Source: Legionellaceae bacterium
GTDB lineage: Bacteria > Pseudomonadota > Gammaproteobacteria > Legionellales > Legionellaceae
DNA length: 64,000 nt
NCBI GenBank assembly: GCA_020831865.1
Contig: JAFIFT010000021.1
Location: forward strand, 1-64,000
Reading direction: 5' to 3'
Under the pieces are notes generated by a model. The model saw nothing but the letters and a program-made list of their open reading frames with translations, had not been told where the DNA came from and searched no databases. A program made the translations under genes and the position numbers. This document shows, one piece after another, positions 19,863-27,191 of this stretch. The number at the start of each line of letters is the position of its first letter. The first letter of the stretch is position 1.

Positions 19863-20147
19863 TTAATAAAATAGAAAATAAAGCAGTACATGTATCATGG
19901 CAGTTAAAGTAGCCGCAATCATACAAGCACCTGGATAGAGCCATGACACGCTGGTTGGATAATAGTTTAAACGTTTATAAGTTGCCAGGTCATCGATTGA
20001 TAGCAATACGCTTGCGAGACTAATTATGAATAGACTCCAAAGAAAAACTCCCGGAATTAAAGTGACCGTACTGCAAATGGCTCCGACACACCAATAATGT
20101 ATAAATCGTTTGAAACCTAAGAAAAAATAGTGATGATAAGATGTCAT
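19863..20147 (-). CDS. Small membrane protein, tandem paralog 2
   Basis: I chose the ATG at 20147 (MTSYHHYFFLGFKRFIHYW), giving 94 residues. It overlaps the upstream stop in an ATGA arrangement, which implies translational coupling; a longer reading would run far into the upstream gene. Three hydrophobic segments are predicted (about 18-36, 38-50 and 70-90). It resembles the upstream protein in length, N-terminal aromatic-basic motif and helix positions, so the pair looks like a tandem duplication. The family is unknown to me. Confidence 0.65.
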   Translation of the reverse strand: MTSYHHYFFLGFKRFIHYWCVGAICSTVTLIPGVFLWSLFIISLASVLLSIDDLATYKRLNYYPTSVSWLYPGACMIAATLTAMIHVLLYFLFY

Positions 20148-20440
20148 AAGACCCCTTGAGCCGCCATGATTAATAGGCTGATAATGAATAAAGCGATTGC
20201 AATGGTAAATCCCCAACTCAACAGATAAAGATACATTGGACTAAAGGAAGGTAAAAATATTTCAGATTTTTTTGCAAGAATGACATCATATATTGCTAAA
20301 ACAAAACTCATAATAATGATGGTTGGTAAAATAAAAGCAATAAAAAAGGGAAGGAAAGTCACACAGCCGACTAACGCTGTTACGAAAAAGTATCGAAAAA
20401 AACGTTGAACACCATACCATATATAATAAATTTTAGTCAT
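20144..20440 (-). CDS. Small membrane protein, tandem paralog 1
   Basis: The 98-residue protein begins MTKIYYIWYGVQRFFRYFF and has about three membrane segments (18-36, 38-50 and 70-92). It ends in an ATGA overlap with the start of a similar 94-residue protein. I do not recognise the family. The region has a lower G+C than its neighbours. Function cannot be assigned. Confidence 0.65.
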   Translation of the reverse strand: MTKIYYIWYGVQRFFRYFFVTALVGCVTFLPFFIAFILPTIIIMSFVLAIYDVILAKKSEIFLPSFSPMYLYLLSWGFTIAIALFIISLLIMAAQGVL

Positions 20441-20838
20441 GGGTTACTCGTGGAATATATACCGAAACTGTCATTTCCCGACCCCTTGAGACAAAAATAT
20501 TTTCAGGTTGTTGCATCAGAAGCCATCCCCCGGATTCACCCTTGAACATGGCCTTCACATTCGATTATGAATTAATTTATTTCAGCCTTCCAGTTATGGA
20601 TAGACATGCTCGATTTTTTTTAAAAAATTTTCGATTGCCAGAAATCATACCTGAAATACGGAGTTATCTGAAGGAAAAACGCGCTTATTTTCCTGATACC
20701 TCCTGAAAACCGATCATCATGGCGCCACAAGACAGAGCAACCTGGGATAGGCGCGCCCCTGGAAGGTGAGAATACTGCTGCTGTCAAATCGCAGCAAATT
20801 GCTTTATCATGACCACATGTCAACGGGCCAGTCCTGCG
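20441..20838. other. Intergenic region, no gene recognised
   Basis: This 398-nt stretch lies between the divergent small membrane-protein pair and the DsbD-like gene. It contains an AT-run of near-palindromic form around 20610-20632 (CGATTTTTTTTAAAAAATTT and following) and no convincing ORF. It presumably holds the promoters of both flanking units, but I could not pick a clear minus-35/minus-10 pair. Confidence 0.5.
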
Positions 20839-22839
20839 ATGAAACGTTTTATTTTTGTTCTCTTTTTAAGTGCGGTTTTTCTGCCGGTACAAGCGAAATG
20901 GCTGACACTGGACTACAGTTCTGTGCGCGTACAAAGCGATTATCAAAGCATCAACGGGAAGGATCCGTTTTGGTTGCTGATTGAATTTAAAATGAGACCC
21001 GGCTGGCATAGCTACTGGCGCAATCCCGGAGCATCCGGCCTTGCCCCTGCGTTCACCTTCAATCTCCCTGAAGGATTTAGAGCCTCTGCGATCCACTGGC
21101 TGCCTCCCAGTCGTTTTCCTAGCGGCTCATTTATTAATTATGGTTATGCGGATAAGGCCTGGCATCTGATTCAGATCCATCCTCAATATCCGGTTGAATC
21201 CCCCATTATACCCATCGAAATCGATGCCTCCTGGCTGGTTTGCGAACAAGAATGCATTCCGCAGCATACCGTCCTGACCTTCAGCCTGCAACAGGGCAAC
21301 CACAATGTGCCCAGCCCGAATTTTGACCGTATCCACAAACTGGTAGGCCAAACTCAATTACCTTCCATGGACAGTACTATGTATCCAAGCGATGGTCATT
21401 TGCATCTCGTGTTTCCCAATGCACGACATAGCAGCGCTTATTTTTATCCCGAACAAAAAAACCTGATCAAAGCCGAAGCCACACAAGCCTTAACCGTGCA
21501 AGGGCAACAGTCTTTGCTCACGATGCCTGCCGGTAGTGCCAAGGCACAGTACCCGGTCAAGGGCGTTTTAGAATTAGAGCAGGAAGGTAAACGACAATAT
21601 TATCGCATTGCAGCCCCCTTGGAGGTGCCCACCGACCAGAGTTTTCTTCCCCTGATGCTGCTCTTTGCCCTCCTGGGCGGCCTGATACTGAATCTGATGC
21701 CCTGTGTGTTTCCGATATTATCGTTGAAAATACTGGCCTTACGCTCAACCAGCAATAAACGATTGCAGGGGCTGTTTTATACCTTGGGTGTGGTGGTGAC
21801 CTTCTGTGCCATTGCTCTGCTCATGCTGCTGCTCCAATCCTTTGGTAAAAATATCGGCTGGGGCTTTCAACTGCAGTCACCCGCCTTTAATATCAGCCTG
21901 ATTTTTCTGTTCAGTTTAATCAGCCTCAATCTGTTTGGATTTTTTGATATCCCCTTTTCCCTCAATACCAACCTGCGCTGGCAGAACAATCACCAATATC
22001 TGTATTCGTTTGCTACGGGCATCTTAGCCTGCGTCGTTGCAACGCCTTGCTCCGCTCCTTTTATGGCAACTGCCGTTGGGGTTGCGCTGAGTCAAAACAC
22101 ACTGACCGCCCTGCTCATCTTTGTGTTCTTGGGCATTGGTTTAGCATTGCCCTATGTCTTTATTTGTTTTATTCCTGCCTTGGCTGCCCTGCTGCCCAAA
22201 CCCGGTGCATGGATGGAAACCCTGAAGCAGCTTTTGGCGTTCCCCATGTTGTTATCGGTTATCTGGTTATTATGGGTCTTGGGGCAACAGGTCGCCTTTA
22301 ACGCGATTATTTTACTGTTGATATCACTTTGCGCTCTGCTCTTTGCGTTCTGGGTGAGAAAGCGTCTGCGGCAAAGGCGCAGCAAACTGCTGATAGGCCT
22401 GCTCTCCCTTAGCCTTATCGTCTATCCGATTTATATTATGTATGAGCAAAAACTGTTACAACCCGGTTCGGACATTGCTGTTAAACCTTTTTCCATGGAG
22501 CGTCTGCAGGAATTACGACAAGCCAAACAAGCGGTTTTTGTCTACGCGACTGCCGCCTGGTGCATCACCTGTCAGGTGAATGAAAGTGTGGCGCTGGATA
22601 CGCAGCGCGTACAAGATTTTTTCAAAAAAAAGCAAATTCAAGTATTGAAGGCGGACTGGACCAATCAAAATGCCAATATTCTGCAGTATCTGCAATCTTT
22701 TGGCCGGGCCGGGGTGCCCTTATATGTCTATTACCCACCGGAGCGCGCCCCCATTATCCTCCCTCAATTGCTCAGTCCGGGCATTATTATGGAACAGATT
22801 CGCGCAACGGAGCCTCAAAACGGGGCGAGTAGCCCATAA
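20839..22839 (+). CDS. Thiol:disulfide interchange protein, DsbD/ScsB-like
   Basis: I start at the ATG at 20839 because it gives a signal peptide (MKRFIFVLFLSAVFLPVQA); the reading from 20809 would place it internally. The 666-residue protein has three parts. The periplasmic N-terminal domain contains a CxxxC pair (WLVCEQECIP). The central eight-helix domain has the buried Cys pair Cys289 in NLMPCVFPIL and Cys404 in ATPCSAPFMA. The C-terminal thioredoxin-like domain has Cys575 and Cys578 in AAWCITCQ. It should pass electrons from cytoplasmic thioredoxin to periplasmic substrates. The N-terminal type is closer to ScsB than to classical DsbD. It appears monocistronic. Confidence 0.88.
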   Translation: MKRFIFVLFLSAVFLPVQAKWLTLDYSSVRVQSDYQSINGKDPFWLLIEFKMRPGWHSYWRNPGASGLAPAFTFNLPEGFRASAIHWLPPSRFPSGSFINYGYADKAWHLIQIHPQYPVESPIIPIEIDASWLVCEQECIPQHTVLTFSLQQGNHNVPSPNFDRIHKLVGQTQLPSMDSTMYPSDGHLHLVFPNARHSSAYFYPEQKNLIKAEATQALTVQGQQSLLTMPAGSAKAQYPVKGVLELEQEGKRQYYRIAAPLEVPTDQSFLPLMLLFALLGGLILNLMPCVFPILSLKILALRSTSNKRLQGLFYTLGVVVTFCAIALLMLLLQSFGKNIGWGFQLQSPAFNISLIFLFSLISLNLFGFFDIPFSLNTNLRWQNNHQYLYSFATGILACVVATPCSAPFMATAVGVALSQNTLTALLIFVFLGIGLALPYVFICFIPALAALLPKPGAWMETLKQLLAFPMLLSVIWLLWVLGQQVAFNAIILLLISLCALLFAFWVRKRLRQRRSKLLIGLLSLSLIVYPIYIMYEQKLLQPGSDIAVKPFSMERLQELRQAKQAVFVYATAAWCITCQVNESVALDTQRVQDFFKKKQIQVLKADWTNQNANILQYLQSFGRAGVPLYVYYPPERAPIILPQLLSPGIIMEQIRATEPQNGASSP

Positions 22840-22936
22840 GGCAGAACGGAGCTGGCGGGAAGCAACCAATCGCTATGGCAGTTTGTCTTGATGATTGTTA
22901 TAGTGGCATGCACAGACACTGATTAGACTACCGGAC

Positions 22937-23641
22937 ATGGCTACTCTCATTGGACAAACGGCCCTGAATATCGCCATTGTACTCTATCTCATTCATTATC
23001 TACCGCAACTTGTGCATAACATGCATGCTGAAAAACTCCGCGCAGTCAATGTGCATTTCCATGGCCTTTTAAGCATTAGCTATCTGGCAGATCTAAGTTA
23101 TGGTTTTGGCCTGCAACTGCCCTGGCAATACCGTTTAGTGAGTCTGACGGGAACTATTTGTCTCTTGATACAACACCGACAACTGCAAAACATTCATGCG
23201 CAAGCGCCGGTTTTCCGTCGTTATGGACTTTTACTAGTGGCCGGCTTGTTTCTGTTTTGCGTCAGTTGGGTACGGCCTTTGTCCCATCCATATTATGTAT
23301 TGATGGGTTACCTGGCCCAGGCAGGCGCGCTCCTGTATTTGTTACCGGCACTCCACCAAAACTGGCGCACCAAAGACGTGCGGGGGCTCAGCCCCAACTA
23401 TCTGGCTCTGAACGGCCTGTGCTACACCTGTTCCCTGATAGCTGCTTTTGCTCTGGACTGGCCCACCCCCTCAAAACTGGGATCCAGCTTTGGTTTGTGT
23501 TGCCTTACCATCCTGTTGGTACAATACTGGCAGTATGCGCATCGCGATGCGCCCGTCAGTACGGAGTGGCCAGGGACGGTTGACCATTCTCCCCACCTAC
23601 GTGCTGCAGCTTGTCCACAGTATCCAGACGATCTTGCTTAA
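22937..23641 (+). CDS. PQ-loop repeat membrane protein
   Basis: The 234-residue protein has seven hydrophobic segments with two PQ-loop-like repeats, the first at YLPQLVHNMHAEKLRAVN (about residues 25-42) and the second at YLLPALHQNWRTKDVRGLSP (about 134-153), where the canonical PQ is replaced by PA. This is the layout of the cystinosin/KDEL receptor/SWEET-like superfamily, suggesting small-molecule transport across the inner membrane; the substrate is unknown. The C-terminus is polar. A strong terminator lies about 80 nt after its stop. Confidence 0.82.
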   Translation: MATLIGQTALNIAIVLYLIHYLPQLVHNMHAEKLRAVNVHFHGLLSISYLADLSYGFGLQLPWQYRLVSLTGTICLLIQHRQLQNIHAQAPVFRRYGLLLVAGLFLFCVSWVRPLSHPYYVLMGYLAQAGALLYLLPALHQNWRTKDVRGLSPNYLALNGLCYTCSLIAAFALDWPTPSKLGSSFGLCCLTILLVQYWQYAHRDAPVSTEWPGTVDHSPHLRAAACPQYPDDLA

Positions 23642-23723
23642 CCGCAAATATTGTTCGATGTGATGGGAGGGAAATGCCCATGTTTGCGCTTGTTACTGAG
23701 TCTTAATTGTCTTCGCTTTGAAT

Positions 23724-23748
23724 ATACCCCCATCGCTGGGGGTATTTT
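23724..23748. terminator. Strong intrinsic terminator between convergent genes
   Basis: ATACCCCCA, loop TCGC, then TGGGGGTAT is a perfect 9-bp stem with a 4-nt loop, followed by TTT on the plus strand. It separates the convergent PQ-loop gene and the gene ending at 23777. The reverse strand has a shorter U-run, so termination is mainly for the plus strand. Confidence 0.85.
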
Positions 23749-23776
23749 AACCTAAGTCTAACCTTATCTGTTAAGC

Positions 23777-24733
23777 TTAGTAGTGAGATTGATTTATATC
23801 CGAGGCAATAACATTGCTATCCTCACATAGATTTTTAGAAAGCGGTTTAAAAAAGTTAATACTGGTTCCTCCTGTATTGTATAGGCGTTTGGCTGCTAAA
23901 AATAAAGTGGGAATAACCCCAATGCCCACGGCAATTAAGGCTACAGAAAATACTTTTAATAGGTGTTCTATTTGGGATTGGCGAGTTTTTTCTAAAATCT
24001 CTACAGTGCTTGGGTTCTCTAGTTGTGAAGCAAACAGTTTTACTGCTTCTTCATCATTTAAAGTGGCATCATTGAGGACGTTCTGCAATTCCTGTACGGC
24101 AATCCCTTTAATGTATCCTTCGAACGTAGGAAGTAATCTATTAAAATAATGCGCTACAGAACGTATTCCCTTTGAATGATATTGAGGCAATGTATTCACA
24201 AAGCCAATTAGCGCTTTCAAATTTATTAAGGCTTTATAGGCTTGAACTGAAGGCTTATCGCATTCTGGATACAAGTCATTGATTTCATTTTTAGATTTGT
24301 ATTCTTCGAATTTTTGATTAAAATCGGACTCCTTATTGATATTAATCATAGTTTGCTGCATTAATTGATATAAGGCGTTCAGTCTATCAATGAACAGTGA
24401 AGGAGCAACATAGTTTCTTTCATTGAAATAATGGGGGTTAACCGTTCGACCTTCAAACGGGAAAAATGCATGTTTGGAAATACAATCCGTATAAGCGTCT
24501 TGATCAGCATTTGAAACGGGCATACGTAAACCACGAATACAATTAAATAATCCAACATATTCATAGGCTACCCACCCACAAAAGCCTGATCGGGGATAAA
24601 CTGTATTGAACGAAAAATCTCCATGAATTAGCGCATAACTTATTTCGGGTAGTGCATTCAATTGAGATTCATTATGTGCAACATAACGCTCACATATTTG
24701 TTCAAGCATGTCACGTGCTTTTTTATATTTCAT
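23777..24733 (-). CDS. Hypothetical protein with C-terminal membrane segment, possible effector
   Basis: The 318-residue protein matches no family I know. The N-terminal 250 residues are soluble and mixed helical, with the segment SYALIHGDFSFNTVYPRSGF near residue 35. A single hydrophobic segment, LLKVFSVALIAVGIGVIPTL, lies at about residues 262-281. It is followed by a polar 35-residue tail. GAGGAC precedes the ATG at a good distance. The gene is clearly more AT-rich than the region to its left, and it borders a decayed patch, suggesting horizontal origin. A Dot/Icm substrate is possible but unproven. Confidence 0.65.
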   Translation of the reverse strand: MKYKKARDMLEQICERYVAHNESQLNALPEISYALIHGDFSFNTVYPRSGFCGWVAYEYVGLFNCIRGLRMPVSNADQDAYTDCISKHAFFPFEGRTVNPHYFNERNYVAPSLFIDRLNALYQLMQQTMININKESDFNQKFEEYKSKNEINDLYPECDKPSVQAYKALINLKALIGFVNTLPQYHSKGIRSVAHYFNRLLPTFEGYIKGIAVQELQNVLNDATLNDEEAVKLFASQLENPSTVEILEKTRQSQIEHLLKVFSVALIAVGIGVIPTLFLAAKRLYNTGGTSINFFKPLSKNLCEDSNVIASDINQSHY

Positions 24734-25054
24734 TTGTGATGTCCTCAGTGGATTAAGTTTTGGGGGTATACCTTTAGGAGTGTATGCGTATTGTACCAGA
24801 TCATCGAATGGAGTTTCATCTAAACCCGGAACTTTCGAGAGTGTTCAACGAACGGTGTCACCCCGCTCATCATTTAAGCCCGAGATTTAATCTTCCCTTG
24901 AAGTAGATTTGCAATTGGGAAATGATGAGCGCCCAATTGTGCATGGGGTGATTCCATTTTTCCAGCACGTTTAATCACACCCACTATCTTGATTAAATTT
25001 GATTTTTTTATTAGCATGTCGTCAAATTGATGTAACATGCATCCTTAGTTAGTC
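24734..25054. other. AT-rich intergenic region with degenerate repeat
   Basis: This 321-nt stretch holds one copy of the CGAGAGTGTTCA...TGTCACC repeat (24836-24863) and no coding region I can support. It would carry the promoter of the minus-strand gene that starts at 24733. Confidence 0.5.
24836..24863 (+). repeat. Degenerate direct repeat, copy 1
   Basis: CGAGAGTGTTCAACGAACGG and the following TGTCACCC match a second copy at 26178-26205 in 24 of 28 positions, in the same orientation. The pair brackets the SDR gene and the truncated phytochelatin-synthase-like fragment. The nature of the repeat is unknown; a transposon-end remnant or an intergenic element of the species is possible. Confidence 0.6.
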
Positions 25055-25240
25055 GTGAATTATAAATATAATATTTGTTTTATCTTGCTTATTCTGCTTT
25101 TCGAGCAGCCTATTTATTGTCAAAAGGCCGTTGTTATTCCTTTGGATTCGAAGGAAGGGCAAATGTATCTTGCCACGAGTCCAATGAACAACAACTTTTT
25201 AAAACTTATTGAAAATCACACAATTCAAAAAAATCAATGA
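25055..25240 (+). pseudogene. Truncated phytochelatin-synthase-like fragment
   Basis: The 61 residues begin (GTG start) with a signal-peptide-like stretch NICFILLILLFEQPIYC, then VIPLDSKEGQMYLATSP and LKLIENHTIQKNQ. By eye this aligns with the N-terminal part of bacterial phytochelatin synthases (I-x-L-x-S-x-EG, then L-x-x-x-F-x-TQ-x-NQ), which is followed in active enzymes by the catalytic Cys of a YCG motif. Here the frame stops exactly before that point, and no continuation appears in the other frames. I therefore call a remnant that cannot be catalytic; a genuine small secreted protein is the alternative. Confidence 0.5.
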
Positions 25241-25297
25241 ATACTCTCGATACATGGGCGCAGAAAAAAAGAGGGTACATCATTATTAGGGGTAGGG

Positions 25298-26017
25298 ATG
25301 ATGGCAAATAAAACAGTTATTATTACAGGCGCTAGTAAAGGCATAGGTGAAGAGTTGGCTTACTACTTTTCTCTAAAAAAATACAATGTATTGTTACTCT
25401 CTAGAAATGAAACATTATTACATGCTTTAAAGCATAAACTTGAAAAAAAAATCCCTCAATCCTGTATTAACTATAAGGCGCTTGATATTACGGATAGAGA
25501 GCAAGTCCAGGTGTTTTTACAATCTTATTGTGAAGCTCAAAAATCTATAGATGTTTTGGTTAATAATGCGGGTTATGTAAAAAGAGGAACATCCGAAATT
25601 GACCCGTCTGATTTAGATGAAATGATTGAAGTCAATTTAAAAGGGTTAATTAATGTAACGAATATAGTAGTTCCATTCATGAAAAAACAAGGGCATGGTC
25701 GTATTATTAACATGTCATCTAGAAATGCTAAAACCCCCCGCAGTTTTTTAGGTATTTATGCTGCAACTAAAGCAGGAGTATTAGCCTATAATGAGGCGCT
25801 ATACAAAGAATTAAGTGAATATGGTATTCAAGTGACAGCACTAGTGCCAGGTTTCGTGAATACCCAAATGACTTCAGACGTCCCTCTACATAGAAATTTG
25901 TTAATTCAGCCTGAAGATATCTCACAGTTTATGGATTTTATTTTAAGCTTACCTCAACGGGTTGCTTTAAAAGAAATCTGTTTTGAAGCAAGACCTCAGG
26001 TTGGAAAATATGCGTAA
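25298..26017 (+). CDS. Short-chain dehydrogenase/reductase
   Basis: The 239-residue SDR protein has the cofactor motif TGASKGIG (about residues 10-17), VNNAG, the catalytic Ser in NMSSRNAK and the YAATKAG motif, so it should be active with NAD(P)H. The substrate is unknown. Its codon use is AT-rich, unlike the bdhA SDR at 12.3 kb, which suggests separate acquisition. AGGGGTAGGG precedes tandem ATG codons at 25298 and 25301. It lies between the two copies of a degenerate 28-nt repeat. Confidence 0.88.
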   Translation: MMANKTVIITGASKGIGEELAYYFSLKKYNVLLLSRNETLLHALKHKLEKKIPQSCINYKALDITDREQVQVFLQSYCEAQKSIDVLVNNAGYVKRGTSEIDPSDLDEMIEVNLKGLINVTNIVVPFMKKQGHGRIINMSSRNAKTPRSFLGIYAATKAGVLAYNEALYKELSEYGIQVTALVPGFVNTQMTSDVPLHRNLLIQPEDISQFMDFILSLPQRVALKEICFEARPQVGKYA

Positions 26018-26150
26018 GTTTTATTGGGTATTGGTAATATTTGGATGCTTGTTTAATAAAAATACTTGCTGCCAAAAACTGCGTATAGGGATAATAGATA
26101 GCTGTTCTTATCAAAAATATGTTTCAATAAATTATGAAAACATTACATAG
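26010..26150 (+). CDS. Small secreted-type ORF, uncertain
   Basis: A 46-residue reading frame overlaps the SDR 3' end by 8 nt. It starts MRKFYWVLVIFGCLFNKNTC, a possible short signal or lipoprotein-like peptide, then RIGIIDSCSYQKYV. It may be a real small protein translated by coupling, or the 5' stub of a decayed gene, which the surroundings favour. No homology recognised. Confidence 0.3.
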   Translation: MRKFYWVLVIFGCLFNKNTCCQKLRIGIIDSCSYQKYVSINYENIT

Positions 26151-26177
26151 ATGGCTTTAATTTGGCCAAAGTAAAAG

Positions 26178-26205
26178 CGAGAGTGTTCATCCAACTGTGT
26201 CACCT
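26178..26205 (+). repeat. Degenerate direct repeat, copy 2
   Basis: CGAGAGTGTTCATCCAACTG and the following TGTCACCT match the copy at 24836-24863 in 24 of 28 positions. It lies in the gap before the gene starting at 26297 and closes a 1.3-kb AT-rich segment. Confidence 0.6.
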
Positions 26206-26296
26206 CGATTGATGGGAATTTACAGCACTTTTTGAACTTGACCTCAATTTACTACTGAATTATAGTCTCGTATTTTTAATAATATTTCTTATAAGA

Positions 26297-26947
26297 ATGA
26301 ACATATATTCAGACAATAACATTTTATTTTTTTCGTCTTACAATTCGAAGCGCTTGTTGCACGACTCGGTAATAAGAACTTCTGATGGGTATCGTTCTTT
26401 CTGTCAAGGCTTTTTTTTAAAGGGAGTGGCCAATATTCTATTAGCTAGAATAGAAACTGCGGGGGCTTTTTTACTTGCTGCTTTGTATGCTATCCCCTTA
26501 ATTGCTATTTCAATTGTTATAACTCCTGTTTTTCTGGCTGCTGCTATTCCCTTGAATCTCGCCTCTCGCATCCCGGGGATTTCATCGTTTGAATCAGTGC
26601 AACATTTTACCTCAGAAAGCGAAGATGCGATTTTCCGAATTATTAAAGAAACGCTTATTGTCCTTCCCGTCATTTTTCTGTTTTTATCTGGGGCAGCCAT
26701 TAATGTTATCCCGGGGGTTCTAGGTGAAGAAAATATTTTTTTCAGCTCAGTTGACTGGTTAGTAGAATCCTTAGGTCGCCTAAAAACAATATGTGCGGTA
26801 GTTGATGATCGACATTTCGAAGGAATGAGAGAGAGAGCAACCATTCTTACAGCATTAGAAGAATACCTTCGGGCATTTTCTACTAAAAATTATTTGGAAG
26901 AAATACCATGTGACTCTGTTTGGTATCACTCTACAGTTAGCTATTGA
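26297..26947 (+). CDS. Hypothetical membrane protein
   Basis: The 216-residue protein has three long hydrophobic stretches: two in tandem at about residues 55-90 (AFLLAALYAIPLIAISIVIT and following) and one at about 118-138 (LIVLPVIFLFLSGAAINVI). They are flanked by polar N- and C-terminal parts with no signal peptide. The pattern of a membrane hairpin between soluble ends occurs in some host-membrane-targeted Legionella effectors, but I recognise no family. It is AT-rich and isolated between repeats, consistent with horizontal acquisition. Confidence 0.6.
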   Translation: MNIYSDNNILFFSSYNSKRLLHDSVIRTSDGYRSFCQGFFLKGVANILLARIETAGAFLLAALYAIPLIAISIVITPVFLAAAIPLNLASRIPGISSFESVQHFTSESEDAIFRIIKETLIVLPVIFLFLSGAAINVIPGVLGEENIFFSSVDWLVESLGRLKTICAVVDDRHFEGMRERATILTALEEYLRAFSTKNYLEEIPCDSVWYHSTVSY

Positions 26948-26954
26948 TCTTTTG

Positions 26955-26984
26955 ACTATATCAGTGGGTTTTTCGTAAGTCCTG
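26955..26984 (+). repeat. 30-nt intergenic repeat, copy 1
   Basis: ACTATATCAGTGGGTTTTTC and the following GTAAGTCCTG match a second copy at 55604-55633 in 27 of 30 positions, same orientation. It begins 7 nt after the stop of the membrane-protein gene. It does not form a hairpin by itself. It may be a species-wide intergenic element or a mobile-element end. Confidence 0.65.
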
Positions 26985-27191
26985 ATCTGCTAATTTTACT
27001 CCAAAAAATCATCTTTTTATTTCAGGGGCTCAATGTGAGAGGTAATTAACCACTTACATAATATGAGTTTGCACACCTCAATTCATGGGTTAGCAATTCA
27101 TTTAAACGTGCGCGTTATGCTGAACATGCGCTGGATACCGCGGACAAGCCATAGCACGTAAGTTGTAACTGCCCCTGGCAGCCGAGCAACA

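Noticed and set aside
20620-20823. 67-residue minus-strand ORF in the gap before the DsbD-like gene
   Set aside because: No ribosome site, low-complexity start and no recognisable features; it also runs into the promoter region of the DsbD-like gene.
23158-23583. 141-residue plus-strand ORF
   Set aside because: It is a frame shadow of the PQ-loop gene, which has clear membrane repeats.
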